DNA from: Flavobacterium aerium
GTDB taxonomy: Bacteria > Bacteroidota > Bacteroidia > Flavobacteriales > Flavobacteriaceae
Assembly: GCF_030766725.1 (NCBI RefSeq)
Contig: NZ_JARQWR010000003.1
Location: 186,001-250,000, forward strand
Reading direction: 5' to 3'
Length of the DNA: 64,000 bases
In this document: in pieces, positions 1 through 9,137 of the stretch
Layout of the letters: each line of letters opens with the position of its first letter
Numbering within the stretch: position 1 is the first letter of the stretch
The notes under the pieces: generated by a model
Databases searched by the model: none
Told to the model about the DNA's origin: nothing
Seen by the model: the letters and a program-made list of their open reading frames with translations, nothing else
Translations under genes and position numbers: made by a program

Positions 1-147
1 ACATTGATGAGCGATTAAACTACCTGTAATCCCACCACCTACGATTAAGATATCTGTTATTGCGTCTTCTCGTTGCGAAGGGTATGAATTAATAATACCA
101 TTTTTCACTAACCAAAAGGGTTCATTCGATCTAAGTTTCATACTCAT
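1..147 (-). CDS. FAD-dependent oxidoreductase, N-terminal 49 residues (cut by window edge)
   Basis: Only the first 49 codons are present; the gene runs off the left edge. A dinucleotide-binding glycine motif VGGGITGS sits at residues 36-43, right after a short polar N-terminal segment (PFWLVKNGIINSYPS, residues 10-24). This arrangement is typical of DAO-type (glycine/D-amino acid oxidase-like) flavoproteins of Bacteroidota, which oxidise amines or amino acids in the cytoplasm. The ATG at 147 is chosen because it is the first Met and a second Met follows at codon 3. Substrate cannot be inferred from this fragment. The 184 bases between this start and the next gene hold no recognisable element. 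Confidence 0.75.
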   Translation of the reverse strand, partial: MSMKLRSNEPFWLVKNGIINSYPSQREDAITDILIVGGGITGSLIAHQC

Positions 148-331
148 AAGATTATCCTATTAAACTAACTTATTTAAATTTAGGTAATTATATTCAGTTA
201 AGAAAAAGTGGAAGTTTAAAAAAATTAGTTTCAATAGATAGGATCCAAGTAGTCTTTCCTAAATTATGCAACTTTCTACCAGAATTGTGCAATACTATAT
301 TCTGTAATAAAGTAGACTTTTGTAATCTATT

Positions 332-742
332 ATGAAAAAAGCATTTGTCCTATTTCTCACATTTATATTTTTGGCATTGTCATCTGGCTTTACCAAAAGC
401 ATTCATATTTGTAAGGGTATTAAGCAGGAAACGTATTTTTTCAACCTCAACAAAGAAGGGCAACCCTGTTCTAAATGTGCAATCAAAGGTGGAGGAATAA
501 TCAAAGGGTGTTGCAAACATGAAACTCAAGTACTAAAAATAACCGAAAAGGCACAAAAAGTGACTCCTGATAATCCTTCTATTGTCAAAACGTTAGGAGT
601 TGCTTTACCTTTTCACTTTTTCAAAATAGCTTTTGGTTATACTACTCCAAAAGTAAATAACTCAAAATTCTCTTATGTAGTACAGTCTATCTCCCTAAAG
701 AATACGCTACTCTACATTTATTACTGCGTTTATCGAATTTGA
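332..742 (+). CDS. HYC_CC_PP-type small exported Cys-rich protein
   Basis: A 136-residue protein with a signal peptide (residues 1 to about 20, hydrophobic LFLTFIFLALSSG). After it come His25-x-Cys27, Cys46-x2-Cys49, and the pair Cys60-Cys61 followed by His63. This spacing resembles the HYC_CC_PP family, small secreted proteins of Bacteroidota often found beside heavy-metal efflux genes. It lies upstream of, and in the same direction as, an RND efflux operon. Sequence evidence supports an extracytoplasmic metal-binding or sensing role; the exact metal and function are inference. A weak -7-like box (GACTTTTG, 7 of 8 matches to TAnnTTTG) lies just upstream of the ATG. Confidence 0.7.
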   Translation: MKKAFVLFLTFIFLALSSGFTKSIHICKGIKQETYFFNLNKEGQPCSKCAIKGGGIIKGCCKHETQVLKITEKAQKVTPDNPSIVKTLGVALPFHFFKIAFGYTTPKVNNSKFSYVVQSISLKNTLLYIYYCVYRI

Positions 743-820
743 TTTTATTCAATTGAATTAATACTAGTATTTCACAAGAATACTATTGGATTTCTATTGT
801 TTAATTTTAAATACAAATTT

Positions 821-2143
821 ATGAAAATGCAATTCTTTGCATTGGTATTGCTGAGTTTGACAACGGGTAAACTGTGGGCACAAACAACAACATTATCTGA
901 TGCTCTTGGACGATCTGTCCAGAATTTCGAAAAAATAAAAGCGAAAGAAGCAATGGTACAAGCTTCTCAAGAAAATATAACCTACCAAAAGAGCCATTAT
1001 TTACCTGATTTTACCTTAATGGCACAACAAAGCTATGGTACAATTAATGCTCAAAATGGACCTCTTTATAGCTATGGTGGTTTGGGCGTTGCTTCTACTT
1101 CCATGCCCTTACAGGAACAAAACTGGAATGCTGCTTTTGGTTCACTCTATCTAGCCAATATTAATTGGAATTTATTCACGTTTGGCAAAATCAAAAGTCA
1201 GGTTAATATTGCAAAAGCAGATTATACTGTCTCACAAAAAGATTTGGAACAAGTTAAATTTCAGCATCAAGTCAAAGTGGGAGCCGCCTATTTGAATTTG
1301 CTAGCAGCACAACGGGTTAAATATGTACAAGATCGAAATCTGGAACGAGCAGAAGTTGTCGCTACAACCACACAAAGCCGTTCCGAAAGTGGACTAATTC
1401 CCGAAGTGGACTATTCCTTAGCAAAAGCGGAAGTTGCTAATGCAAAATCGGCTGTAATTAAAGCTAATGATAAGGAACTAGATTATTCGAAATCCCTCGC
1501 TGTAATGCTTGGAGAAGAATATCAAGCGTATCAATTGGACTCTTTATTTACAAATAAAACACCTTTGCTTTTAGAAGAATCTACTACCGAAATCAGTAAG
1601 CATCCTGTATTAGAATGGCAAAAAAGTACTGTTGAAAAAAGTAAGCAACAAGAAAAGCTTCAATCGGCACTTGGATTACCTTCTATTTCGGCATTTGGTG
1701 TAATGCAAGGTCGTGGTTCTGGTTTTGATTGGAATTATGTACAAGACAATGCTGCTTTTACGAAATCCTACTCCGATGCTATAGGCATTGATCGTAGCAA
1801 CTATATAGTGGGCGTTAGTATTAGTTGGAATATAATGAACTTGTATCGTCAATCCTCAAAAAAGAAAGAGCAAAAGTTTATTACAGAATCCCTACAGATG
1901 GATTACAATTATATGAATCAGGAATTGGTTGCTCAACATCGATTAGCAAATGACAAATTAAAAAATGCTATTCAGAATTTTGAGGAAACTAAAATTCAGG
2001 TTAAGGCTGCAACAGATGCCTACCATCAACACACTGCCTTATATAACAATGGTCTCACAACTATTGTCGATCTCACTCAATCATTCTACATGCTCAATAG
2101 AGCAGAAATTGAATATGAAATTGCACAAAACAACATCTGGTAA
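821..2143 (+). CDS. TolC family outer-membrane efflux protein, C-terminally truncated by a nonsense codon
   Basis: A 440-residue outer-membrane factor with a signal peptide (residues 1-20, ending LWAQ) and the long helical repeats of the TolC/OEP fold. It should form the outer-membrane channel of the RND pump encoded just downstream. The ATG at 821 is preferred to an in-frame TTG at 797 because it begins a compact signal peptide. The reading frame ends at TAA 2141-2143 after NNIW, but the same frame stays open for 20 more codons (ALWIKAAAIGDLNLVLNAIH) to a second TAA at 2204-2206. Those residues look like the usual C-terminus of the family, and a CAA-to-TAA change would explain the stop. Either a real truncation or a sequence error. 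Confidence 0.9.
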   Translation: MKMQFFALVLLSLTTGKLWAQTTTLSDALGRSVQNFEKIKAKEAMVQASQENITYQKSHYLPDFTLMAQQSYGTINAQNGPLYSYGGLGVASTSMPLQEQNWNAAFGSLYLANINWNLFTFGKIKSQVNIAKADYTVSQKDLEQVKFQHQVKVGAAYLNLLAAQRVKYVQDRNLERAEVVATTTQSRSESGLIPEVDYSLAKAEVANAKSAVIKANDKELDYSKSLAVMLGEEYQAYQLDSLFTNKTPLLLEESTTEISKHPVLEWQKSTVEKSKQQEKLQSALGLPSISAFGVMQGRGSGFDWNYVQDNAAFTKSYSDAIGIDRSNYIVGVSISWNIMNLYRQSSKKKEQKFITESLQMDYNYMNQELVAQHRLANDKLKNAIQNFEETKIQVKAATDAYHQHTALYNNGLTTIVDLTQSFYMLNRAEIEYEIAQNNIW

Positions 2144-2216
2144 GCCTTATGGATTAAAGCTGCTGCAATAGGAGATTTGAACCTTGTACTAAACGCTATA
2201 CACTAAACCCGAAATT

Positions 2217-5200
2217 ATGAATTTAATACGTTTTGCCTTGCGCAAGCCTATCTCTATTATGGTGATGGTGCTAGGGCTTTTATTCTTCGGGATTAAAGCT
2301 ACAAAAGAAATAAAAGTCGACATTCTACCCGATATGAATCTTCCTGTGGTTTATATTGCTCATTCCTTCAATGGGTATACACCTCAACAAATGGAAGGTT
2401 ATTTCACAAAAATGTATGTGAATATGATGCTTTTCACGAAAGGTATAGAAAGTATCGAAACTAAAAATACCCAAGGATTGACCTTGATGAAAATGAAATT
2501 TTATGAAGGAACAGATATGGGTCAGGCTATTGCTGAAATCAATGCTTTATCCAACCGTTCTCAGGTCTTTTTACCACCGGGAGCTCCACCTCCATTCATC
2601 ATCCGATTTGATGCTTCATCTCAGCCGGTTGGACAATTAGTATTCCGAAGTAATTCTAAAACAAACAATGAATTACAGGATATTGCCAACTTTATGGCGC
2701 GTCCTTTCTTGATTAAAATTCCAGGATTAACTACTGCTCCTCCCTTTGGCGGAAGCCCAAGGACTATTGAGATTAATATTGACCCTAATAAGTTACGTAC
2801 ACATCAACTTAGCCCAGATCAAATTGTTGAAGCCATTAGTCGTAATAATATTACTTCTCCTTCTGGAAATATTTATATTGATGATATCAACTACTTTACT
2901 CCTACTAATAATACGATTAAGGATGTAGCCGACTTTGGAGATATTCCAATATTTAAGGGAACTGTAGACAACGTCTATATTCGGGATGTAGCCACAGTAA
3001 AAGATGGTGCTGATATTACTACAGGATATGCTTTGATTGATGGAGAGCGTTCGGTTTATATTAATATTGCGAAATCTGGGAATGCTTCTACGCTTGAAGT
3101 GGTGAAAAACTTAAAAAAAGCAATTCCAACAATTCAGAATAATCTCCCGAAAGATGTTTCCATTTCGTATGAATTTGATCAATCGGTATATGTAACGAAT
3201 GCTATAAAAAGTTTAGTAATAGAAGCCATATTGGGTGCTATACTAACGGGGCTAATGGTATTATTATTCCTTCGTGATCGAAGAGCGGCTTTAATTGTTG
3301 TCTTGACTATTCCTATCTCAATTATTTCTGGAGTATTATTCCTTAAATTATTTGGACAAAGTATCAATATTATGTCTTTATCTGGACTGGCTCTAGCAAT
3401 TGGTATTTTGGTTGATGAAAGTACGGTAACAATCGAAAATATTCATCAGCATCTGGCGATGGGAAAAACTAAAACCCGAGCAATTCTAGATGCTTGTAAA
3501 GAGATTGCCTTTCCCAAGTTGCTAATTTTACTTTGTATCTTGGCAGTATTTGCTCCAGCTTTTATGATGACAGGAATTCCAGGTTCCTTATTTATGCCGT
3601 TGGCTCTAGCTATTGGATTTTCCATGATCTTTTCTTTTATACTTTCGCAAACGTTTGTCCCTGTAATGGCAAACTGGCTTATGAAAGATCAGGAACATTC
3701 TGAACACAAAGAAGACAAGTTTGATGGTTTCAAGAATCGTTTTGTTCGCTTTTTAGAATCATTAATGGATCGCCGTAAACCAATCCTAATAGCGAGCTTT
3801 ATTATTGTCGCAATCAGTGTGTTTTTTATGTATAACAATACAGGAAAAGATGTACTCCCAATTGTAAATTCAAGTCAGTTTCAGGTTCGTATTAAAGCTC
3901 CAGAAGGTACTCGTATTGAAAAAACTGAGTTAAAAATAAAACAGGCCTTACTAGAACTAGAAACAATCGTTGGCAAAAATCATATTGCTATTTCATCTGT
4001 ATTCATTGGTCAGCATCCTTCAACATTTGCTGTTAGTCCTATTTATCTTTATAATGCAGGTCCTCATGAAGCACTTATGCAAGTTGCCTTAAAGGATTAT
4101 GAAGGGAATACGAATGAGCTAAAAGAGAAAATTCGCAGTCACATGAAAATGAAAATGCCCGAATTGCAATTTTCTTTTGAACCTATCGAGTTAACCGAGA
4201 AAATATTAAGTCAAGGAACGAATACACCTATTGAAATCCGTTTTTCTGGTATGATGAAGAAAATGAACATTATGTATGCCAATAAGTTATTGATGAAACT
4301 AAAGGAAATTGATTACTTAAGAGATCAACAAATTCCTCAATCTTTAAATTATCCTGCTTTCGATATTAATATCGATCGTATAAGAGCTGCTCAACTCGGA
4401 ATTGATGCACAAGATATTGCTCGTTCCTTAGTCCCTACAACTGCTTCTTCTCGCTATACCAATAAGAATATGTGGGTAGGTGGAATGATGGGAATTGCCT
4501 ATGATGTACAAGTACAGACACCACAGAACATCTTAAACAGCAAGGACGAACTATTGAATGTCCCTTTGGGTAAAAATTCAGATCGTCCCGTACTTGGAGA
4601 TGTAGCAACAATTACACCGACTAAAGTTCTGGGGGAAAGTTATAACATGGGTACTATGGCCTATACTCCTGTTACCGCAAATATTCATGATGCTGATTTA
4701 GGAAGAGCGCAAAAGGATATTGATGCTGCTATTGCTTCATTGGGCGAGTTGCCAAAAGGTCTTAATATTCAAGTTTCAGGAATGGTTCCTGTTCTTGATG
4801 AAACGATGAATAGTCTTGCCACTGGATTATTAATTGCTATTATTGTGATCTTCTTAATGTTGACAGCAAATTTTCAATCCTTCAAAGTATCCTTTGTTAT
4901 TCTTACTACTGTACCCTTTGTAATATTAGGTTCCTTGATATTAATGAAAATTACAGGATCAACCTTAAACTTACAATCTTATATGGGGATTATCATGTCT
5001 GTAGGGGTTTCCATTGCCAATGCTGTATTGCTAATCAGTAATGCCGAAACGCTTCGATTACAACACGGTAATGCACTTCAGGCCGCTATTGGGGCTGCTA
5101 CCGTTCGAATCCGACCTATCATTATGACTTCCTTGGCAATGATTGCAGGAATGTTACCGATGGCTATAGGTCATGGAGAAGGTGGAGATCAAATCGCACC

Positions 5201-5363
5201 ATTAGGTCGAGCAGTAATTGGAGGATTAATTGCTTCCTCATTCAGTGTATTATTATTGTTGCCTTTAGTATTTGTATGGGTACAAAATAAAACAACGACC
5301 AATTCCCCTTCATTAGATCCAGATGATGAGGATAGTATTCATTATATAACCTTAGAAAAATAA
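2217..5363 (+). CDS. Efflux RND transporter permease subunit
   Basis: A 1048-residue inner-membrane RND pump, the standard length. The N-terminal transmembrane helix begins at residue 10, followed by the first periplasmic loop, helices 2-6 at about 330-490, a second loop, and helices 8-12 at about 855-1020. The TM4 segment reads GILVDESTVTIENI with Asp400 and Glu401 where drug pumps of the HAE-1 type have two Asp residues for proton relay. The DFG-type motif of CzcA metal pumps is absent. It is the second gene of a TolC-RND-adaptor operon. Substrate is uncertain: the pump resembles drug exporters, but the neighbours are Cys/Met-rich and suggest copper or silver. Confidence 0.93.
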   Translation: MNLIRFALRKPISIMVMVLGLLFFGIKATKEIKVDILPDMNLPVVYIAHSFNGYTPQQMEGYFTKMYVNMMLFTKGIESIETKNTQGLTLMKMKFYEGTDMGQAIAEINALSNRSQVFLPPGAPPPFIIRFDASSQPVGQLVFRSNSKTNNELQDIANFMARPFLIKIPGLTTAPPFGGSPRTIEINIDPNKLRTHQLSPDQIVEAISRNNITSPSGNIYIDDINYFTPTNNTIKDVADFGDIPIFKGTVDNVYIRDVATVKDGADITTGYALIDGERSVYINIAKSGNASTLEVVKNLKKAIPTIQNNLPKDVSISYEFDQSVYVTNAIKSLVIEAILGAILTGLMVLLFLRDRRAALIVVLTIPISIISGVLFLKLFGQSINIMSLSGLALAIGILVDESTVTIENIHQHLAMGKTKTRAILDACKEIAFPKLLILLCILAVFAPAFMMTGIPGSLFMPLALAIGFSMIFSFILSQTFVPVMANWLMKDQEHSEHKEDKFDGFKNRFVRFLESLMDRRKPILIASFIIVAISVFFMYNNTGKDVLPIVNSSQFQVRIKAPEGTRIEKTELKIKQALLELETIVGKNHIAISSVFIGQHPSTFAVSPIYLYNAGPHEALMQVALKDYEGNTNELKEKIRSHMKMKMPELQFSFEPIELTEKILSQGTNTPIEIRFSGMMKKMNIMYANKLLMKLKEIDYLRDQQIPQSLNYPAFDINIDRIRAAQLGIDAQDIARSLVPTTASSRYTNKNMWVGGMMGIAYDVQVQTPQNILNSKDELLNVPLGKNSDRPVLGDVATITPTKVLGESYNMGTMAYTPVTANIHDADLGRAQKDIDAAIASLGELPKGLNIQVSGMVPVLDETMNSLATGLLIAIIVIFLMLTANFQSFKVSFVILTTVPFVILGSLILMKITGSTLNLQSYMGIIMSVGVSIANAVLLISNAETLRLQHGNALQAAIGAATVRIRPIIMTSLAMIAGMLPMAIGHGEGGDQIAPLGRAVIGGLIASSFSVLLLLPLVFVWVQNKTTTNSPSLDPDDEDSIHYITLEK

Positions 5364-5367
5364 AACC

Positions 5368-6465
5368 ATGAAATTATTTCAATATATCCTTATAGGAAGC
5401 GCTTTTATTTTGGCGTCTTGTAATTCTGAACCGAAAAAAACCGAAATGAAAGAGGGTATGTCAATGCCCATGATGATGCAGAATTTTGAAACGGTAAACA
5501 TCAAGAAAACAAATCCTTTGGTTCCCCTAAAATTAGCTGGGGAATTAATTCCTAATCAACAAACTTCTATTTATGCAAAAGTAAATAGTTATGTCAAAAA
5601 GTTAAATGTTGATATTGGTTCCATTGTCACTACTGGGCAAATCATTATGGTGTTGGAAGCACCCGAAATTCAAGCGCAATTGGCTTCTGCAAAATCAAAA
5701 TGGAAAGCTCAGGAAGCCATATACATTGCAACCAAACTCAATTATGATCGCATGTTTAAAGCGAATGAAACGAAAGGTGCTATTGCAAAAGATGCTTTGG
5801 ATCAAATCACAGCTAAAAAATTGGCCGATCAAGCACAATTGGAAGCTGCCAAATCTGCTTATCAGGAAATTCAAATTATGAATGATTATTTGGTTATTCG
5901 CGCACCATTCAATGGAATTATAGCAGAACGAAACATTGACTTAGGTTCGTATGTTGGTCCTATGGGTAAAGGTTCCGATAAACCTTTATTAGTTATTCAG
6001 GATAATAAAAAACTAAGGGTCTCCTTTTCTGTACCTGAAGCCAATACGCCTTATTTAGCATTAGGTGATTCTATTCATTTCAAGGTTACTTCCATTCCTC
6101 AGAAAAAGTACATGGCTCGAATTTCACGTAAGTCGGGTGTACTGGATTTCAAATTACGCTCTGAACGTATCGAAGCTGATATTCTAAAAACGAATGAAGA
6201 ACTAAAACCATTAATGGTTGTGGAAGCCATGTTGCCATTACAAGCAAAAGAAGCTACTTTTTTTATTCCAAAAACAGCATTAGTAGAAAGTAACATCGGT
6301 ATGTATGTGATTCGTATTGAAGATGGAAAAACAAAAAATATAACGGTTACAAAAGGCCGTGCTCTAGCTGATCAATTTGAAGTTTTTGGTGAACTACATG
6401 AGGGTGATCCAATTCTTTTAAAAGCTACAGAAGAAATAATTGAAGGAACAAAAATCAAAAAATAA
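5368..6465 (+). CDS. Periplasmic adaptor (membrane fusion protein) of the RND pump, lipoprotein
   Basis: A 365-residue membrane-fusion protein starting 4 bases after the pump gene ends. A lipoprotein signal peptide ends with Cys18 (ILASC). A Met-rich stretch follows at residues 27-38 (MKEGMSMPMMMQ), then the first lipoyl half-motif, a coiled hairpin at about 100-160 (QAQLASAKSKWKAQEA and onward), the second lipoyl half (IRAPFNGIIAERNIDLGSYV) and beta-barrel domains. It bridges the inner-membrane pump and the outer-membrane channel. Met-rich segments are known from Cu(I)/Ag(I) adaptors such as CusB, so a monovalent metal substrate is a reasonable inference, not proven. Confidence 0.92.
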   Translation: MKLFQYILIGSAFILASCNSEPKKTEMKEGMSMPMMMQNFETVNIKKTNPLVPLKLAGELIPNQQTSIYAKVNSYVKKLNVDIGSIVTTGQIIMVLEAPEIQAQLASAKSKWKAQEAIYIATKLNYDRMFKANETKGAIAKDALDQITAKKLADQAQLEAAKSAYQEIQIMNDYLVIRAPFNGIIAERNIDLGSYVGPMGKGSDKPLLVIQDNKKLRVSFSVPEANTPYLALGDSIHFKVTSIPQKKYMARISRKSGVLDFKLRSERIEADILKTNEELKPLMVVEAMLPLQAKEATFFIPKTALVESNIGMYVIRIEDGKTKNITVTKGRALADQFEVFGELHEGDPILLKATEEIIEGTKIKK

Positions 6466-6469
6466 GAAA

Positions 6470-6892
6470 ATGAAACTATTCAACAAATGTCTTTTCATTG
6501 CTGTAGGTTCAGTAATGTTTATCTCTTGTCAGAAACAAGAAAATACCACCTCCAATGCCCCATTGGCCTCAACAGAATTACCTGTAAAAAAAGAATCTAC
6601 TTCGCAAAAAGGTCATCATGTTCCTAATGATGAAGTATGCATGGTCAATAATGCGCATATGGGTTCTAAACAGATGGAAGTTCCCTTTAACGGGAAAATG
6701 TATTATGGCTGTTGTGCAATGTGTGTAGAGCGTATTCCTAAAGATGAAACCGTACGTACTGCTATCGATCCTTTTTCTGGAGAAAAAATAGACAAAGCTA
6801 CCGCATATATCATTGTATTGAATGATAAAGGGGCTGTTGCTTATTTTAAAAATGAAAGCAATTATTCCAAGTTCATGCAAGCCAATCAATAG
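6470..6892 (+). CDS. Small lipoprotein with TRASH/YHS-like metal-binding Cys cluster
   Basis: A 140-residue lipoprotein (signal peptide to Cys20, FISC) starting 4 bases after the adaptor stop. The ATG at 6470 is preferred over an in-frame TTG at 6440 that would overlap the adaptor. Cys57-Met58, Met64 and the cluster Cys81-Cys82-x-Met84-Cys85 inside GKMYYGCCAMC resemble the Cys arrangement of TRASH/YHS metal-sensing domains. The C-terminal half (residues 90-140) carries no recognised motif. As last gene of the operon it probably handles the metal on the periplasmic side. The family assignment is by motif only. Confidence 0.7.
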   Translation: MKLFNKCLFIAVGSVMFISCQKQENTTSNAPLASTELPVKKESTSQKGHHVPNDEVCMVNNAHMGSKQMEVPFNGKMYYGCCAMCVERIPKDETVRTAIDPFSGEKIDKATAYIIVLNDKGAVAYFKNESNYSKFMQANQ

Positions 6893-6906
6893 ATTTAATT
6901 ATTAGT

Positions 6907-6936
6907 AAAAAAGGAGCAATAATATGCTCCTTTTTT
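6907..6936 (+). terminator. Intrinsic terminator of the RND operon
   Basis: A perfect 12-bp stem (6907-6918 with 6925-6936) around a 6-base loop, GGAGCA in the stem and a run of six T at the 3' side. It lies 14 bases past the last efflux gene. The A-rich left arm also makes it usable for the convergent gene that follows. Confidence 0.9.
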
Positions 6937-6955
6937 ATTGTTCTATTTTATAATC

Positions 6956-7840
6956 TTATTGTACTGCATTCTTCATAGTATGCATGTATTTTCTAATATC
7001 TTCCTCTAAAGTTATAGGATATGGATAGTTTAATTTTTCTGCAAGATAAATTCCTAACTCATGACACAAATTGGCGGAAGCCAATAAAGCATTCCAATTT
7101 TCTTCTATAACACTTCCTGAAAAAGTAGCCTCTATTTTCGTCCATAATTCAGGAGACACATAATTCTTGAATAATCTTCCGTACTTATTTGTAGTTACCT
7201 TCCAATCATTTTCAAGTCCAATGTACCATTCAATTATGGTTTGCAAATATTCTGTTCTCATATTATTCTCCGACATAAATTTTGCATAAAAAATATCTCC
7301 TCGAGCGAGGCATTTTACGATATAGGTTATATCCCACCAAAAATCATTCAAAATCTGAATAAACTCTTCTACTGTTGGTTTTTTAATCATGATTGAAGCA
7401 TATGTAGGTGGCTTCATATTTAACGTAAGATTGTCTTTATCTATCAATACTTTATATCCCACATCCCAATCATCTTGCAAATCAACTTGATTTACTTCTT
7501 TTAGGAACTGATCTACTGAATATATTTTGAAATCTACTTTTGTATAATCATCATAAAGTACCATCCGCATGGCATGTTTATAATCAAAGGTTTCTTCACT
7601 TTCTACAATTTTTGCTATTACGGTTCCAAAAGAACTGAGCCAATCCTCCGTACTTAAAAATTCAGAAGCATTTTCTACCACTAATTCTATATCCAAATCA
7701 CTAAACTGGTCTACTGGTGCATAGGGATTCACTAATGAACTTGTGAGCAAAACAACACGAACTTCATGTTGTATTTGAGCCCACTCTACAATTTGTTGCA
7801 ATTGAATTGTTCTATTATATTCCATTTCTTCTTTCATCAA
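6956..7840 (-). CDS. AadS/ANT(6)-like aminoglycoside 6-adenylyltransferase
   Basis: A 294-residue nucleotidyltransferase close in length to AadS and ANT(6) enzymes (about 285-300), which adenylylate streptomycin. The nucleotidyltransferase signature is visible: SSLVNPYAP at 34-42, then DQFSDLDIEL with Asp48 and Asp50 as metal-binding residues, and a third candidate Asp in KVDFKIY. The C-terminal helical half (IQILNDFWWDITYIVKCLARG) matches the substrate-binding part of the family. It stands alone, convergent with the efflux operon, with no mobile element nearby, so it looks like a resident chromosomal gene. Whether it confers resistance cannot be told from the sequence. Confidence 0.82.
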   Translation of the reverse strand: MMKEEMEYNRTIQLQQIVEWAQIQHEVRVVLLTSSLVNPYAPVDQFSDLDIELVVENASEFLSTEDWLSSFGTVIAKIVESEETFDYKHAMRMVLYDDYTKVDFKIYSVDQFLKEVNQVDLQDDWDVGYKVLIDKDNLTLNMKPPTYASIMIKKPTVEEFIQILNDFWWDITYIVKCLARGDIFYAKFMSENNMRTEYLQTIIEWYIGLENDWKVTTNKYGRLFKNYVSPELWTKIEATFSGSVIEENWNALLASANLCHELGIYLAEKLNYPYPITLEEDIRKYMHTMKNAVQ

Positions 7841-7932
7841 AAAATCTTTGTTTGATTACAATAAAAAATACCTTGTTAATAATATGAATTTTGATAAAAT
7901 GCCTGAACTAAACCTAAATCGTGTTTCCTCCT

Positions 7933-9021
7933 TTATTTCGAAACTTTATATTGTTTCTTTTTTAAATCCATATAGAATTTTTCTTGCTCATTTTGGACCC
8001 AAATATAAAGATTGGATTTTTTACGTTGTTCCAATATTGTTTCTCCTTTTACAATATTTGTAGTCGCATAATCGATCGACAAAATTTTGTATGGCATAGA
8101 CACCACATTAATTTTTTTCATTTCATAAAGATCAAACAGACTGTTTTCTGTTATAGCATAACCTAAGATATTTTTTTCGATTTCATAATATGGGTAATGG
8201 TTCTTAGAAGATTTATAAATATTAAAAATATCGGAGGACAATTCCTTTTTTAATTTATATTTCCCTTTCTGGTTAATATAGCTGTATTGATCTTTTTGGT
8301 CTGCTATATCCTGAACCATAAACCAGGTATTCTCAGTATCTTTCATTCCAATAACTGGGCGGATATTTTTATGAACGAACTTAAAACCCTTAAGCGGTTT
8401 GCCCAATGAATCAATGATTCCATAATGAATGATATCAGGATCTTTTGTTTTTTTTCCAGCAATGGCATAAACCTTACCGTCTATTTTGATGGGTATTAAA
8501 AGTGGTGTTCTCGGATCATATGATTCATATAAATCAGAATAAGCTGTGATATCAATATAGACTGAGGATTTCTTATATTCAAAGCCTTCATATCCCTTTT
8601 TTGAAGATTTTTTTTCCAATTCTTGTGGGAAAGCTCGGGAGTAAGTAATCGGGGGCAAAACCTCCATCACACCAACTTCTGATGCCTCAAAGGTTACCTT
8701 TCCTTCATTATTCAAAGAGAAAAAGAATTCATCAAAAGTAATACTATCGCGTACATAGCCTAAACGATAATCTCCTTTATAGAAATTCAGATAATTCGCA
8801 AAAGCCGGTGTAACTTTTTTTAAAGATTCCTTGTGCAAGTAGCCCCATTTACCTCCTTCTGCATAAGGAACCAGAAGCATATAGTCTTCTTTCTTTATGG
8901 TATCAAAATAGGATTTGGTTTTTTCAACAAATTCAGAAAGTGATGTTTGCTCTGAATCAATTTGTGCTTTTACTGTTTGGCTTAATAATGCCATTAATAT
9001 AATAATACTGTATTTCTTCAT
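7933..9021 (-). CDS. Secreted WG-repeat-like protein of unknown function
   Basis: A 362-residue protein with a signal peptide (residues 1-19, ending VKAQ). The segment AEGGKWGYLHKESLKKVTPA at about 54-73 is a WG-type repeat (KWGYxxxxGxxxxxPxF), and weaker copies follow, for example HYGIIDSLGKPLKGFKFVHK. WG repeats form beta-rich scaffolds, usually extracytoplasmic in Bacteroidota. No catalytic motif is evident. The gene stands alone, with 92 and 116 bases to its neighbours. Confidence 0.6.
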   Translation of the reverse strand: MKKYSIIILMALLSQTVKAQIDSEQTSLSEFVEKTKSYFDTIKKEDYMLLVPYAEGGKWGYLHKESLKKVTPAFANYLNFYKGDYRLGYVRDSITFDEFFFSLNNEGKVTFEASEVGVMEVLPPITYSRAFPQELEKKSSKKGYEGFEYKKSSVYIDITAYSDLYESYDPRTPLLIPIKIDGKVYAIAGKKTKDPDIIHYGIIDSLGKPLKGFKFVHKNIRPVIGMKDTENTWFMVQDIADQKDQYSYINQKGKYKLKKELSSDIFNIYKSSKNHYPYYEIEKNILGYAITENSLFDLYEMKKINVVSMPYKILSIDYATTNIVKGETILEQRKKSNLYIWVQNEQEKFYMDLKKKQYKVSK

Positions 9022-9137
9022 TCCCGTACTTGAGATAATTTAGGTGTATACGCTAAACAACATGTAATTTTAGCTTCATAATCAAAGATACAAATTAAAG
9101 TTTGTCAAGTAAGGCAGTCCATTCTTTCTTTGGAATC

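Noticed and set aside
2217-5363. CzcA-type divalent-metal pump
   Set aside because: TM4 reads ILVDES rather than the Asp-Phe-Gly type motif of CzcA.
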